Source: Penicillium oxalicum (taxonomy: Eukaryota; Ascomycota; Eurotiomycetes; Eurotiales; Aspergillaceae). Taken from it: DNA of 64,000 nucleotides. Within the stretch, counting starts at the first letter, position 1. Each line of letters begins with the position of its first letter. The notes under the pieces are model-generated. The model was not told where the DNA came from. It ran no database searches and saw nothing but the letters and a program-made list of their open reading frames with translations. The stretch lies in NCBI RefSeq assembly GCF_001723175.1, contig NC_064652.1, forward strand, positions 2,046,001 to 2,110,000. Reading direction: 5' to 3'. Positions 47,176 to 59,100 of the stretch are shown here, one piece after another. The translations under genes were made by a program, and so were the position numbers.

Positions 47176-47648
47176 CTAGGGCAAGTAGTAAGATAGCCTA
47201 GAGTGTTTATACCCACGTTGGCATTCATTTTCGGTACACTGTCTCAAGGGATTTCCATGAGTGAATAACGGACCGAGAGCACAGGCAGCCCCTGCCAGGC
47301 CCGATAAGCCACAGTATTCCATATAACAAGTGTCTCTGCTCTCACAGCAATGATCATGGTCACAGCATGGGTCTATGGGAGAAGCCGTGGCATCGCCTAG
47401 AAAGTTTGTTTTCCGAAGCTCGCGCAGCGGTGGCATAGGAAATGACGTCTTTATAAACAGTAATCTCTTCTAATTGCTTTAAGAGGTCTATTTCTACATG
47501 ATCAATGGTAAGCGTGAGTACTGGAAGGCGAAAAGAGGCAAAGATAATGTTCTCTGAAGAAAGACGCGAGCTGGGATTCGCCATAAAGATTGAATGTCTG
47601 AGCAGTACTCAAAGCCACGAGCAAAATCATCGACATCAACAGGCGCAT
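47176..47648 (-). CDS. Small secreted cysteine-rich protein (exon model unresolved)
   Basis: An ATG at 47648 starts a clear signal-peptide-like segment (MRLLMSMILLVALSTAQ). About 200 nt downstream in another frame is a Cys-rich C-terminus ending at 47176: PIDPCCDHDHCCESRDTCYMEYCG, then further Cys near ACALG, RQC and NEC, nine in all. Joining them needs one or two introns. Candidate pairs are a 55-nt intron (GTACTG...TTCAG) and a 52-nt one (GTACTC...ATTAG), which together restore one frame to the Cys-rich end. That removes residues that look good after the signal peptide, so I do not insist on it. Secretion and a disulfide-rich fold are inferred. Function is unknown; effector-like or antimicrobial roles are only possibilities. 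Confidence 0.45.
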
Positions 47649-49308
47649 TTTGGCGGCAATTCTGGGGGATATATGGAAGGTATTGTGCTGGGCTTCTGAG
47701 TTCGCTGCTGCTAAGGCCAATGGTTGATCGAGTGTGTTTCTGCAGATCGGCCTCTAGGAACTCGAGCCTTTTATGTGTTAGGTCAGGACCAGAGAACTAG
47801 ATGCTGGTGGTCGAGCGAGTGCGGGTTGGGTTTTTGCCGGAGAAAACTAGACATTGGACAGTTTTAGCCATCTAATCTAATACTCCCATGCATGATGGAG
47901 TGGTTTCCATTGTGTATTAGTCATGCTCTAGAGATAGAATTGAAGTCACTGTAACAGCTTGCAGGGGCAGGCCAGGGATAGAACTTAGCACCCGGTGATC
48001 TTCCAACGCACTTCAGATATCGCGCTCACCATCATGAAGATAACCACTCTTGAGGATAAATGAATATATGAAATTTGATGCAAATCTCCAGCACTTTCAT
48101 GTCGCGGGTATGTAACGTTTTGCTCCGTTGGCGAGCCACGGCCCTGTCGTAGTACTCAAGAAACCGAATCCTGTTGTTCACAGAAATCTTTACCAAGGAG
48201 TGCGACTCGACACCAATACTGCAGGCATTTACTTTTATGTGTTTGGACAAACTCCGGACGGCTGAAGCAACCACCCAATAACGAGAACTGAGATGCAGGA
48301 GCGCTTGGGGCCAACAATTAGTATAAAGTTTTCCTCTACGCCAGTACTCGCAGAAAGAGAGAGTTAACAAGGATGTTCCGACATACATCTTTTGACAGTC
48401 ACTCCTCGCTTATGTACAGTCACCCGTAGCTCTTAACAAGTTTTTTCATCGCAGCAGATGTGGACGCAGTGAAAGGAGTCCGACAGCAACACCAGCGCTC
48501 CAGAAAGAAGCAGACAAGGATCCACGGCAACTCGCACTTGATTCAGGCGTCCGACTGGTGCATAGGCACGGGATGTCCTTGATCAGTTTGTCTATGTTTC
48601 TTATCTTATATTATCCCACACCAAGTCTCCTTTCTCTCCGTGTCTGTCGACAAGGCCATCGTCACTCAGGTTGAGCTAGGAGGGACAGAATCCCCATGCG
48701 AAGAATTCGGCAAGCCAAAAGCTCCCAGAATTTCAAAATTTCAAAGATCAGCTGAACAACATTGTGACGAAAGTCAGTCAAAAAGCCGATCCGATGTCAT
48801 ACTGGGGAACGAAGCTTGCAGTACACTAGCAGGAATAGACGAAGCCCTGTCCTGATTCGATGAATACCCCTCGTCAAGTTCAATTTGGTCAATTTTACAT
48901 ATATGGCGTAAAGAATTATTGTGAGTCGTTGGTGGTTCTGAGCAGCGACGGCATTTCTATTAGATCGTGGGCCTATTTAAAGCTTTGATCTTCAATGCTG
49001 CTGAAAGAGAAGAAGACCAAGTAAGCACAAGTTGACTGGCAACGGTAAAAAATCAAGATTTCTGGGATTTTTCCTACCTCTGGGCAATTTTTCCTCTGGT
49101 TTACTGCTTCAAGATACATTTTCGCTCATCGCTGAGGATCTGAACTCAGAAGGAAGCCCCTATCTGATCATTGAGTTTGACAACAATGTCAAAAAGTATA
49201 CGAAGTCAAGCTTTTCAGTTCACCCAAGTACATCGGAGGTTGAAAGCAAATCGAATCAATGAATATGAACGACCTTGCGTGAAGCCTCCTCAAGTGAGGC
49301 CTATCAAT
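47649..49308. other. Intergenic; no supported gene
   Basis: About 1.7 kb. The minus-strand open stretch 48032..48388 (118 codons) was considered but shows no recognisable domain. The right end is the 3' flank of the xylanase gene. Confidence 0.35.
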
Positions 49309-50473
49309 TTAACAAACACTGCAAGTTTTCCCCTCGAGAGCATCAACCACGGCGTAGAATGCAGGCTTTGCCTCGAGGGTCTCATTAAACAGACAAGCAC
49401 CACCTTGACCGGCAAATGCCCCGGGCACCCAGGAATAGGCATCGTCAAAGTCCCAGACAACAACACCGATGCAGCGCGGACCGACATTCAAGCAACTCAT
49501 CACACTCGTGTAGTAGTCTTGAGCTTGCTGCTTTTGAACAGCGGCGGTGTAATAAGGAGTCTGTGCAAAGCGTATGTCAAGCTCGGTGACGGCCACCTCC
49601 AGGTCAGCCTGAATGTAAGCTTTCTTGGTGGCCACTTGATCCGCCAACGAAGGTGTTTCGCCAACAATGAAGTGTGACTCGAGACCGACACCGTCAATGC
49701 GGAGCCCCCGGCTTCGCAGTTGCTTGACAAGCTTAAGTACTGCAGCCGACTTTGTGCCCTGATTCTCGATGCCGTAGTCGTTGTAGTACAACTTCACATC
49801 GTGGGCGCCAATCTCGGCTAATGCCTCCTGAGCGAACTTGAAAGCAAGATAGAAATACTCCTCGCCGATAGTATTGTACCACACACTCGGTGAGAAGGAA
49901 CCATCTCCATTGATGGCCTCGTTGACCACATCCCATGAGTAGCAACGCTTGCCAAAGTGCTGGACCGTCTTGTAAATGTGGTTCTTCATGACGGAGGTGA
50001 GAGCCTCCGCAGTCCAGGTCTTTGAGGTTACAAAATCAGAAACCTGGCTGGCCCAAACAAGATTGTGACAGCGAATCTTAGCCCCATGGCGTCCAGCCAC
50101 GTCTAAGAATTCATCAGCCGCGGTGAAATTGAACACGTCTTGTTGCGGCTCGGTATACATGAACTATAGGTCCGAATTAGAAGGACAGTTGTAGGATTGT
50201 ATCTCTCTTTGTGGATAATGTAGATTCATATCTCCATACCTTCATAGCATTCGCTGGAGTCACTTCGCCAAAATTCTTTCGTAGAACTTTCAGATAGGCA
50301 GCATCGGTAGTCTCGGCGGTGCCAGGGATATCGGCTGCTGTGCCAAACCAATGCAGTCCTCGACGCTGTGCAAGCTTATTGAGGTCCACATCGTGGCCGT
50401 TGCCAGAAGGTGAATGGGGAGCAGCCTGAGAGGCCCCGGCCAGCAAGGCCGCAACCATGAACGTAAAGCGCAT
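49309..50473 (-). CDS. Secreted GH10 endo-1,4-beta-xylanase
   Basis: Two exons: 50473..50240 and 50163..49309, with a 76-nt phase-0 intron (GTATGG...CTATAG). The protein has 362 residues, normal for a fungal GH10 enzyme without a cellulose-binding module. The N-terminus MRFTFMVAALLAGASQAAP is a signal peptide. The glycosidase barrel shows HNLVWASQ, the acid/base Glu in WDVVNEA (about residue 160) and the nucleophile Glu in VTELDIR (about 272), with WDFDDAYSWVPG near the end. It cleaves internal beta-1,4 bonds of xylan outside the cell. The usual MKWDxTEP strand reads MKFMYTEP here, split by the intron at K, so the intron edge or this variant deserves a check. XlnR-like motifs lie upstream. 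An MFS sugar transporter is the next gene on the same strand. Confidence 0.94.
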
Positions 50474-51756
50474 TTTGGTTTGGACAGGATCACAAACTGG
50501 AGGGGAGATGTCTAAATGAATATTTGGAGGGCCACGGAAAAACTTCTTGAAGAATCTTTAGAGGCTATTTAAGCAATTCAAAACAAGCTTTCCAAGGATA
50601 CATCCCCCGCAATCTTACTTCCATAATCCTTGCTAGTGTGTCCGACTCCAACTCTCCTATTGGCGGAGATGATGGTCAAGTCCCTGGAGCACATCCATTC
50701 TGGAGCGAAGTGAGTCGTGTCCAAACTTTAGGCTGTACAGTTGCGCGGGGAAGCAGTCATCAAGCGGCTAAGTAGGGTCAAACTAGCCCTCTTTCCGCTT
50801 AAATTGGACGATGGAACGAGACGAGGACAGAGCACAAGGTGTCGCATTGCAGTGGGTGGCCTTTTTCACCATTCTTCCGGGACGTACCTCATCGGATTGC
50901 ATCTACCCCTAGTGGTCAAAGTCTAATCCTTTGGGCTCAGATACCTGGCCAGTTGACAAACTTTCAAAAGGCCCGCAAGCATGGGCTGATACCGTGTGGT
51001 GTTCCCAATCTTTCGAATTCATCCAAGCTGTCACCTGGCCCAGAATCAGCTCGAATAGATCTGTCTGCGAACATAAGAAGCGAGTATTGACCTCGTAAGC
51101 GCAAGAAAGTGCTAAGTTCAGCTAATCTCTGTGTTCGGCGGATATCCATGGATGACAGTATAGCTGTCAGGCAACTGAACCGTGGGAGTGAGCTGCCCAG
51201 TTCTTATGGAGATACCACTGGCGGCCAAGGATTGGATATCTTCCAAGGCCCTGCTAATCAACAAGGAACCATCCCAGGATACCGGTAGTGAGACAAGCGA
51301 GCCAAAACAGAGCTACCCATCAATGTGTCATTCATGCTATTCATAAGTGACAGGTGAGTTCCGCAGCTTCGGAAGACATCTTCCCTGGAGATCTCCCCTC
51401 GAGAATGACTTGGTAGAGCACGTCACCCTGCTGCATTTAGAACAAATGTAGAAATACTCACTGGTTCAAAAGAGTCTGAAACACATTGAAGTTACTCGGT
51501 GAGTGCTAAGTTGACAAAAACAAAAACGTGAAACAGCCACCAAGCACGTGGTGTTTAAATCCAACACGGGACTTTCTACTGGAGTGAATCTTGGCAACAT
51601 CAGGCAGAGAGAGAGAGAGAGAGAGAAAGCAGAAGAGTTCAAGCCAAAGATCGAGACATTATTGAGTAAGCATCATACTTCTTATCGACATAAATTAACA
51701 GAGTAAAGACAACGGTTTCAAGAGCTTATCAGTTCCAGACACGAGGATTTGCCCCT
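50474..51756. promoter_or_regulatory. Upstream region of the xylanase gene with XlnR- and CreA-like motifs
   Basis: GGCTAA at 50766..50771 (plus strand) and GGCTAG on the minus strand (50783..50788) match the XlnR consensus GGCTAR, about 290-315 nt upstream of the xylanase ATG. CreA-like SYGGRG sites occur at 50663..50668 (GCGGAG), 50684..50689 and 50700..50705 (CTGGAG), and 50745..50750 (GCGGGG). Each motif is short and expected by chance about once per kb, so only the clustering and the gene function lend weight. The stretch also contains a GA microsatellite (51606..51627) and the 3' flank of the transporter gene. Confidence 0.45.
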
Positions 51757-53701
51757 TCACAGCTCAACCTGAGTAGTGATCGCCTTCTCACCACCGTCAG
51801 CTTGAGCAGATCGGCTATCGGAGCGGTTGAGACCTTGAACCTTGTCTGAAACCAAAGCACCTCCAAGGACGGCGCTTTCGCCATCGAACTTCTTGACGAT
51901 CTCTTCCAATGGAATGCCCTTGGTCTCAAGGTAGAACTTCCAGACGATGAAGATCTCGAAACACAGGAAGAGATCGTACACGATATAGTACTTCCACTCA
52001 ATGGCATCGAGAGCAATGGGGTTGACATATTGATTGAACCAGAGACTGAGGTCAACACAGAAGAACATGATTGTGAGACCCTTGGCACGGAGGCGGTATG
52101 GCAGAATTTCCGAAGAGTACGAGACCAACAGACCACTGTAACCGATGTTGTAGGCAATGTAGAAGAGGAACATGAATGCGATGACGGTATTCGCGGCGTG
52201 GTCGTCCGTGGTACCACCTTCCTTTGCAATGAGGAAGCGGGCAAGAGCAATGGTTGTGGCGACGTAGCACGCAAGCATGCTGAAACTGGAAGTCAGGAAC
52301 AGCTTGCGTCGGCCGAAGTACTCAACGAAGAAGCAAATTCCAGTAGCAGAGACGACGTTCACGGCACTCAGAATCAAGTTGATGGTGAGTTGAGTGTTGC
52401 TGTCAGTGATTCCAATCATTTTCAGAACCTAGTTTCGTTAGCTGGAATTCTCGTCATGTGTGAGGGAGGACCAGGACTTACTTGAGGCAAGAAGTAGGAA
52501 ACAATACCGTTTCCGGACCACTGGGAGAAGAAGCCAATGGTAACAAGAATGATCAAGCGGTGGCGGTTACCCGGGGTGGCAAAGAATTCGAGCCAGCTGT
52601 TACCCTCATACTCGTTCTCCAACGCGATTGTTTGTTGGATTTCTTCGAACTCGACGTTGACCAACTCGTCATCTTCGTCACCCTGGGCATGGACATATGC
52701 CAACACCTGCTTTGCCTTTTCCAGCCTGCCCTTGGAGATGAGCCAACGGGGCGACTCAGGGACGGTCCTGCGAATTGCGAGTCAGTCAAAGAAGATAAGC
52801 GAAACATTTGCAACTTCTGCACTCACCAGATGAACACCAACTGGCACAGAGAGGGCACAGCCTGCAGGAGGCAAGGAACGCGCCAAGACCAAGCACTGTT
52901 CTCGATGTGGTTGGTTCCTGTTTATCACGCATCAGGTCAGAATGTTAAACATGGGCCTGGAGTGATCAGTGTAACTTACCCAAAGCAACACAGGCTCCAA
53001 TCAAGGATCCGATATACCACAGACTGTTGTAGATGGAGGAGTAAACAGCGCGGTGTTGAGGGTGGACCAACTCGGTAACGAGTAGAGGAGCGCATTCCTT
53101 TTTATCATGAGTCAGCAGTGTTGATGGTGAACGTATCATCTCTTTGGCTCACCTGGGCAATTCCGAGACCAAAGCCGAGAACAATTCGGCCGCAGACGAA
53201 CAGAGCAACCTTATAACCAATGGAGACCATCGCGACACCGAAGAGCATAATTGTACAGCCCACGACCACACCGAAGCGACGCCCGAAAATGTCGGCAACG
53301 TACGGTACGACAGGAATCGAAAGCATGGAGCCAATTGCCATCGATGCGGCGAGGATTCCCAATGTACCACCGGTAGGGTGGTTGTAGGCTAAACATCTGG
53401 AGATTAGACTCTTCACGCTCCATGCAGATGTTTGAAAAGAAGCCAGTCACTTACACTCCTTCCAAGACTCCATAGCCTCCAGACCGTTCATCAAAGATCC
53501 ATCGTAACCTGTGTTTATTGTCAGTTTCAAGAACCATATTACAGCGATCAAAGGACGGAAGGACGGGAGTACGCTACCATTAGTCGCAGAGGTGATCATG
53601 GCCGCCCACAGAGTAAGATAGACGGATCGCATGCCCTTCATCTTCCACCAGGTGACTCGAGGCCACTCGCGGCCAGCGAGAGTGAAAGTATCCTTTCCCA
53701 T
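51757..53701 (-). CDS. MFS sugar transporter, lactose permease/cellodextrin-transporter type
   Basis: Seven exons: 53701..53578, 53508..53455, 53388..53153, 53097..52980, 52917..52827, 52767..52482 and 52428..51757, with introns of 53-69 nt. All junctions keep frame, giving 526 residues, the usual length. Sugar porter signatures are present: NGYDGSLMNGLEAM in the first helix region, DIFGRRFG after helix 2, GRIVLGFGLGIAQ, PESPRWLISKGR after helix 6, EYFGRRKL, SSEILPYRLRAKG and the PLEEI end. Twelve membrane helices are expected at the plasma membrane. The sequence style is that of fungal lactose permease/cellodextrin transporters, so a disaccharide or oligosaccharide is a likely cargo. The xylanase next door suggests a xylan-derived sugar, which is inference. 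The C-terminal tail is hydrophilic. Confidence 0.94.
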
Positions 53702-54072
53702 GGTTGAAGATCAGTCGTGTCTGTCTTGGGGAACGGGATACGGGAGAACACTAGGGAGGAGACTGCACAACTGCAACCAAGGGCGAGGTCCACCAGAGAT
53801 ATTTCCCATTTTCGCGCTGGCGACCGACGAGTATTTGAACAAACGAGGACCAGTCGGGGACCTCTCTTAGCGGCAAAATAGGATAAATTGCCAGATCCTC
53901 TCGGCCTGTCAAGTCCCTTGGTGCCCCAGACCCCAGGTCTACGATCAAGGCGGGGAGCCAGATGAGCCGGACTCCATCAAGCTTTGCCAGATACTGCATG
54001 GCAAGGCTTCCGCCACACGAGTGAAAGCCCTAGCGGTATGGCCCCATGTGAGACAAGCTAGACCAGGGTTGA

Positions 54073-54079
54073 GGCTAAA
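54073..54079 (+). promoter_or_regulatory. XlnR-like site upstream of the sugar transporter
   Basis: GGCTAAA, the full seven-base XlnR core, 372 nt upstream of the transporter start codon. A match this long is expected by chance about once per 8 kb counting both strands. It therefore supports xylan-responsive control weakly, and only together with the similar motifs upstream of the xylanase. Confidence 0.4.
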
Positions 54080-56087
54080 TGCAGGCTGGGCGGGAGAAAG
54101 AAAAAATCGCCAAAAATCTAACGGATACTCGCCCTTGCCCTCGCTCATCGCGGGGAGGTGGGCGAGCGAGCCCCGTCCGACAAGGCTCGAAGGGTAGGGG
54201 GACTCGGAGTAAGAGCCGTATAGAATCTCAACAGAATAAGTATTGTCACGCGGGTTAGGACGGTGATTGGGCCGTATGCCACGGCGGGGGGAGCAGGAGC
54301 AGGACAGGCGAGCGTTGGTCTAAAGGGCCCTAAGGCGTTTCGGGAAAGGAGGCCAGGGCCGACGTCTTCTTCGGGAGATGAGACAAGTGGCTAGTCGATT
54401 AGGAGAGTGGACATCCTTCCCGAGTCCCCACTGACCTTCTCCACTGATCCCTGAAGCTGAAGGGTTTCTCCCCCAGGTTGTCTGATTTTTGCCCCGGATC
54501 AAAAGCGCGCCCGCAGTGATTGGACATGCGGAGGCCCCATACGGCCGTCGTTTGGTCTCTTTAGGGCATCGTGCCGCCACGAGACTTCTCCGCTGTCCGA
54601 CCACAAGAGGGCATTCATCCAGCCGATCAGGCAGTCTGGACTCAAGGAGCCTGTGGCCACTATCTCGATTTGAGAAATGTAAATTGAATTGCTTCCATCG
54701 GACCTGCGAAGCCGATGACTAGAACGACCTTTTCGGGCAGATTCGGGGCTCGGAGTGAGATGCAAGGACTGTGTTGGGGGCATTCTTCTCTTTTGCGTGC
54801 CTGCTTTGGAGAACTAGCCGATGAACGCGGCTTCATGGTCGTCGGATGTCCCACGCGACCCACGCTCGCTGACTGGCTCGTCTCTCAACATCCTTCTCAC
54901 TTCCATGTGGCGAATACTAGCGAGATCATCAGGGTCACTGGCAGTGTCGGTGGTGTGCATCTCAAACGGCGGACGGAAGGGTGCTTGTACATCGAAAATG
55001 AAGATTTGTGATTGGTGCCGTGTGACCGTTTGGGTGCGGCCCTTTGGCAGCAAAGCACGCGCACGTGATGGTCGAAGACCGAGTCTCGGCGTCTCTGCAG
55101 AATCATTGCGACTTGCGACTTGCGACTTGCGATCCATTCAAGTGGCTCCTGCGCAGCAATAGGGCCAGGAGTCGCCTCGATCACTTACGGACAAGGGCCA
55201 TGTCCACACGTCTAATGCCATCTACATTGTTTCTCTTCTGGTACAATCCCTCACGTCTACCGCGCGTGAGTTGAGTAAGAGATCGCTAAAAAAAAACGCG
55301 TCTTCCGGACAGGCCTGCAAGGCGACAAGACAGATGAAACTGGCTACAAGGCCCACTATGCTTTTTGACTTTTGTTCCTCTTAGAAATCCCCTCGGCCAA
55401 TGATGGACGAAGGTGAGGACCAGACTGATATAGAAGTCCACAGGAGGCAATTTGGGGTGTTCGTCAAAGTGTTCACGAATGAGAAGCAGACCTATCATAT
55501 CGAAGGGTAGAGAACAAGGCTAGTAGGATCGCTAAAACTTGGTTCAAGAGCAGACGAGGAACATGTTGACAGACTGCTTACCTCCGAAGCAGCCTCCTGC
55601 ACAAAAGTGGATTTGTCGGTGGAAATGCGCCCAAATGGTATCGAGGCCGAAGACACAGGCGGGAGCAAGTGCCCTTCTTCTCGCCTACATACTGAATGTG
55701 GAATGAGGCAAATGGCACAAGCGACCATGCAATCCGCTCCATCCAATCCCTTGGGACTGTCTACTCGTCTGCAATCATGGACATTTGATTCAATCAGCTG
55801 ATGAGTTTACTCAGAATATGTTTTGCTATGACCTGAGTTTTTTTCGTGGTTTTGTTCACCAACTCCGGGCGTTGTCTCACCGGCTAAATGCTGAGATGTC
55901 CATGCACGCAATCAATCGCTTCATATGCGACTCGAGTCAGGGCAGGTATCTGAGGGTTCATTTTGGTCACGCACCACGAGACGTCCACGTCAATGATGAG
56001 GCCTTTCTTGAAAATCCCATCGAGGCTCCTAATAGAAGCTTCTCCGCAGGCCACCTGTTTTCAAGGCCCGATCCGGTGGCTTACATC

Positions 56088-56110
56088 GGGGGGGGGGGGG
56101 GGGGGGGGGG
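56088..56110. repeat. 23-nt G homopolymer
   Basis: Uninterrupted G run on the plus strand, the same length as the C run at 6480..6502. It is capable of G-quadruplex formation, and its exact length is doubtful. Confidence 0.9.
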
Positions 56111-59100
56111 CTAACTCCTCACCTGGTGATTTTCCCCAAGTCTTCGCTATGTTGAATTTGACCAAGTATGCTACTGCGTTTCAGGCAGGATTCCGGCGCA
56201 CTCGCCACTGAGTGACTCTACAGTACCTGGATGAGGGTTGCACTAACGAAGAATGAGGCCTATCAAACTCACCGCCGGGCACCCTTTCGCAGTGAAAAGC
56301 TCAACTCATGTTGACGCAGGTCGCCACTCTCTCGAAGAGCAAATGAACAAAACCCTAGCGAATGGCGACCGGCTTCCTTGGCCAGATGACCTGGTCATTG
56401 TAATTGCGGTGGCGCTGATTGCCCCTGAATTCATTGGAGGATGAAATCAGGACTTTGGGCGGGGCGACCTAATTGAGGACATGCTGGTCCAAACGATACC
56501 AAATCCCTCCACGTAGGTTTGATTGAGGGTCCAGTTATCCACTGTATATTTGAGGCCTCCTATGGTCGAATCGGAGCCCAGCTTACCTCTCGTTGTATTT
56601 TTCCAAGGGCGTGTGAGCCTTGGACGCGAGGTTCAACTCTCATAGGCGCTATGCAAATACATGTGTAAGTGCACATCGTCGCTCATGTCTAGATAACGAC
56701 CAGAAGATACTTGTGAGAAATCACGGTCAGCAAAAGAACACATTGTCTCACAATGTGTAAGGTTAACTTGAAGGAATTCAATATCTAAAAGATGTAAAAG
56801 AGTGTGAAGGCATTCGTGTCAAATCTAACCATTCAACACATACTGCAAAAGCCGACCAGAAATAAATATTCAGTACAGCCAGTTCAGTACAACATACTGG
56901 GTCAAAGTGACAACTAAACGTGTTTAGGAATGGGATTGGAAGACTTTAGATGTGAGACTAGCCAAAAGTATCACCTGGTAGTGCCGACTGGTGACCGTCA
57001 GATTTGCCATTCCCAACATGATCAAAAAAGCAAAGAGCAAACTTCAACTGACAGGGGCCTCAGAAATAGGGGGATCAACCGGAAATCAATTTGAACACCT
57101 CCGCAAGTACCTGCTCAGACCCATAGGTGGCGCGATGGCCGAGAAGCCATACTGTGCGGCTTTTGCCCGCACGAGCGTCGAAAATAAAGAGCAGGTTCTG
57201 TTCCTTGGTAGACCATTGTGCCTTTGGTCAGCCAAGATGAGTCTTGATAAACCAGTTGCAGTCCGGACTTGGACCTAGCTCAGACTTTGCAAAATAATTG
57301 CTGGTTCAACCTCTGGAGGTCATTCTCCGGAGCTTCATGAGGTCGTCATAGAGATTTAGGGCTTCTTTTTGAACGCTGCATATTCAATGAGGGCGAGTTT
57401 GGTGATTGAATGCTTTGTATCCGGAGTTCTGCTCAGAATCTTTGGGTCGCATGAGCGTTCTATTAGAATACTCATCCATTTGCGAGAGGTGAAGCCAATT
57501 AGAAGCCTGACGGGTGGAGCGATCTTGGAATCTGTGATCAGAACTTCAAGTTTAGAGGCAATCATCTCCTACAGGACTTAGCAAGGATTTTAGTTGCCAG
57601 CCTTGTGATGACTGAAGGTTTCCATCTTCTATCCCCCACAGACTTGAGGAAGTGCTTGAGAACGTTCTACTGCTTTCGATTATGCAAGTATCCTTCATGG
57701 TGAGTTCCTTGTGAACACGTCGGTGTCTAGGGTCGCCGACCTCAGACTGTCACAGTGATGCAATTTGCAGCATTCCGATAGCACCAAGATATCTAGCGAA
57801 CTTAAGCAAATCAATGTCTGTCCATGGCTTGGATTTATAATTCGGACCAAGCTTGGGTCAACCTTTCCCTCACACTGACATCATTGTTCACCAAGACAAG
57901 GCGCCCCCCTTGGTCAATATGTTGCATCGAATGAACTCTGTCAATCTTTTAGAGCTCCATCTGGCTAGGGATAATTTGTGCCTGGATCTGCCATAGATGT
58001 TTTGGTTGAACTAAAGAATATCAGTCTTTGGTCACAAAAGTAACCTCGTGCACAACTCTAGGAGCTTCGTGTCAACGGATTTTATAGACTCCAGCAATTG
58101 TCATATCCTTGAAATTCATGTAGATTATATTGGGAAAAGTGGTGTAGACATTAGCTTTTCTGGTGACCTGACTGGAATCATTATCCTTGGGCTTACAGCC
58201 CGCACCTTAAACAAGGAGCTTTTGGCTCTGTATGGACACAGCCGACGCTAAATCATATGAGCTGTGCCACATGAGATCTCTCCTGCAAGACTTGATTTAT
58301 GAACTGTAATATGATTTCCATTACCATCCTGACAGACGCTGTTTTGTCTTCACTGAGTTGAAGGTCGACCTCTCACTTTATCCTCTTTCGAACTTGAGCG
58401 ACCTTACATCAATATTATGAACCTGCTACATTGAACCGTCTTTCTGTGAGTTCGGACCACGGAATTCACAAAATTGATATCCGTCGCTGTTCCTCTTTCT
58501 TGACCTTCTACATGCGACGTTTATGTCTTCGTGATACACCGCATTCACACAGGAAGTATCTACCAAGCTACTCCTCGTGTCAGATACAAATCGACAGACA
58601 TCACGCCTTTCTAACAATTCGAGGATGGAATAGCTCATGAGTTTCTGCCAGACGCCTGGAAGGTACCCATTCGCTTATATTCACTGCCAATGCTGCTGCG
58701 CAAGTCGACATCGTGCTTTTAGCATATGCCATTTATGTTGAGTAACATGTTCTGGAGACAGGGCCTTGGCTCGTAGCTAGCAATTTGCTTCAGCTCTTCG
58801 CAGAAATCAAGGCAATTGATCGAAGTGATTCTGCCGCACGAATACTAGCTCGAGGCAAATCCATGGAAAATCCTGATAGCAACTTATCTTCTTTTCGGGG
58901 AATATTCGGTTAAGAAATAAATTCAGAGCCAGCAATGTGCGGTATATCAGATCGCCCACACTTTTTTCCCGCCCGTCAGACTGGAATTCACATCTGTCTA
59001 CAGTTGATGCGTGCATCATTCCAGAAACTCGATGTATTCTATGTCCTTTTCTTCTCCTGGACAATGCCCAGGACCCACATTGTCTGTTTAGCTCAATTGA

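Noticed and set aside
48032..48388. 118-codon minus-strand frame
   Set aside because: Loosely suggested a fungal transcription-factor middle domain, but the pattern does not hold beyond a few residues and no exons could be added.
50741..51090. Plus-strand open frames upstream of the xylanase
   Set aside because: Short, overlapping and without protein character; the region is better explained as promoter.
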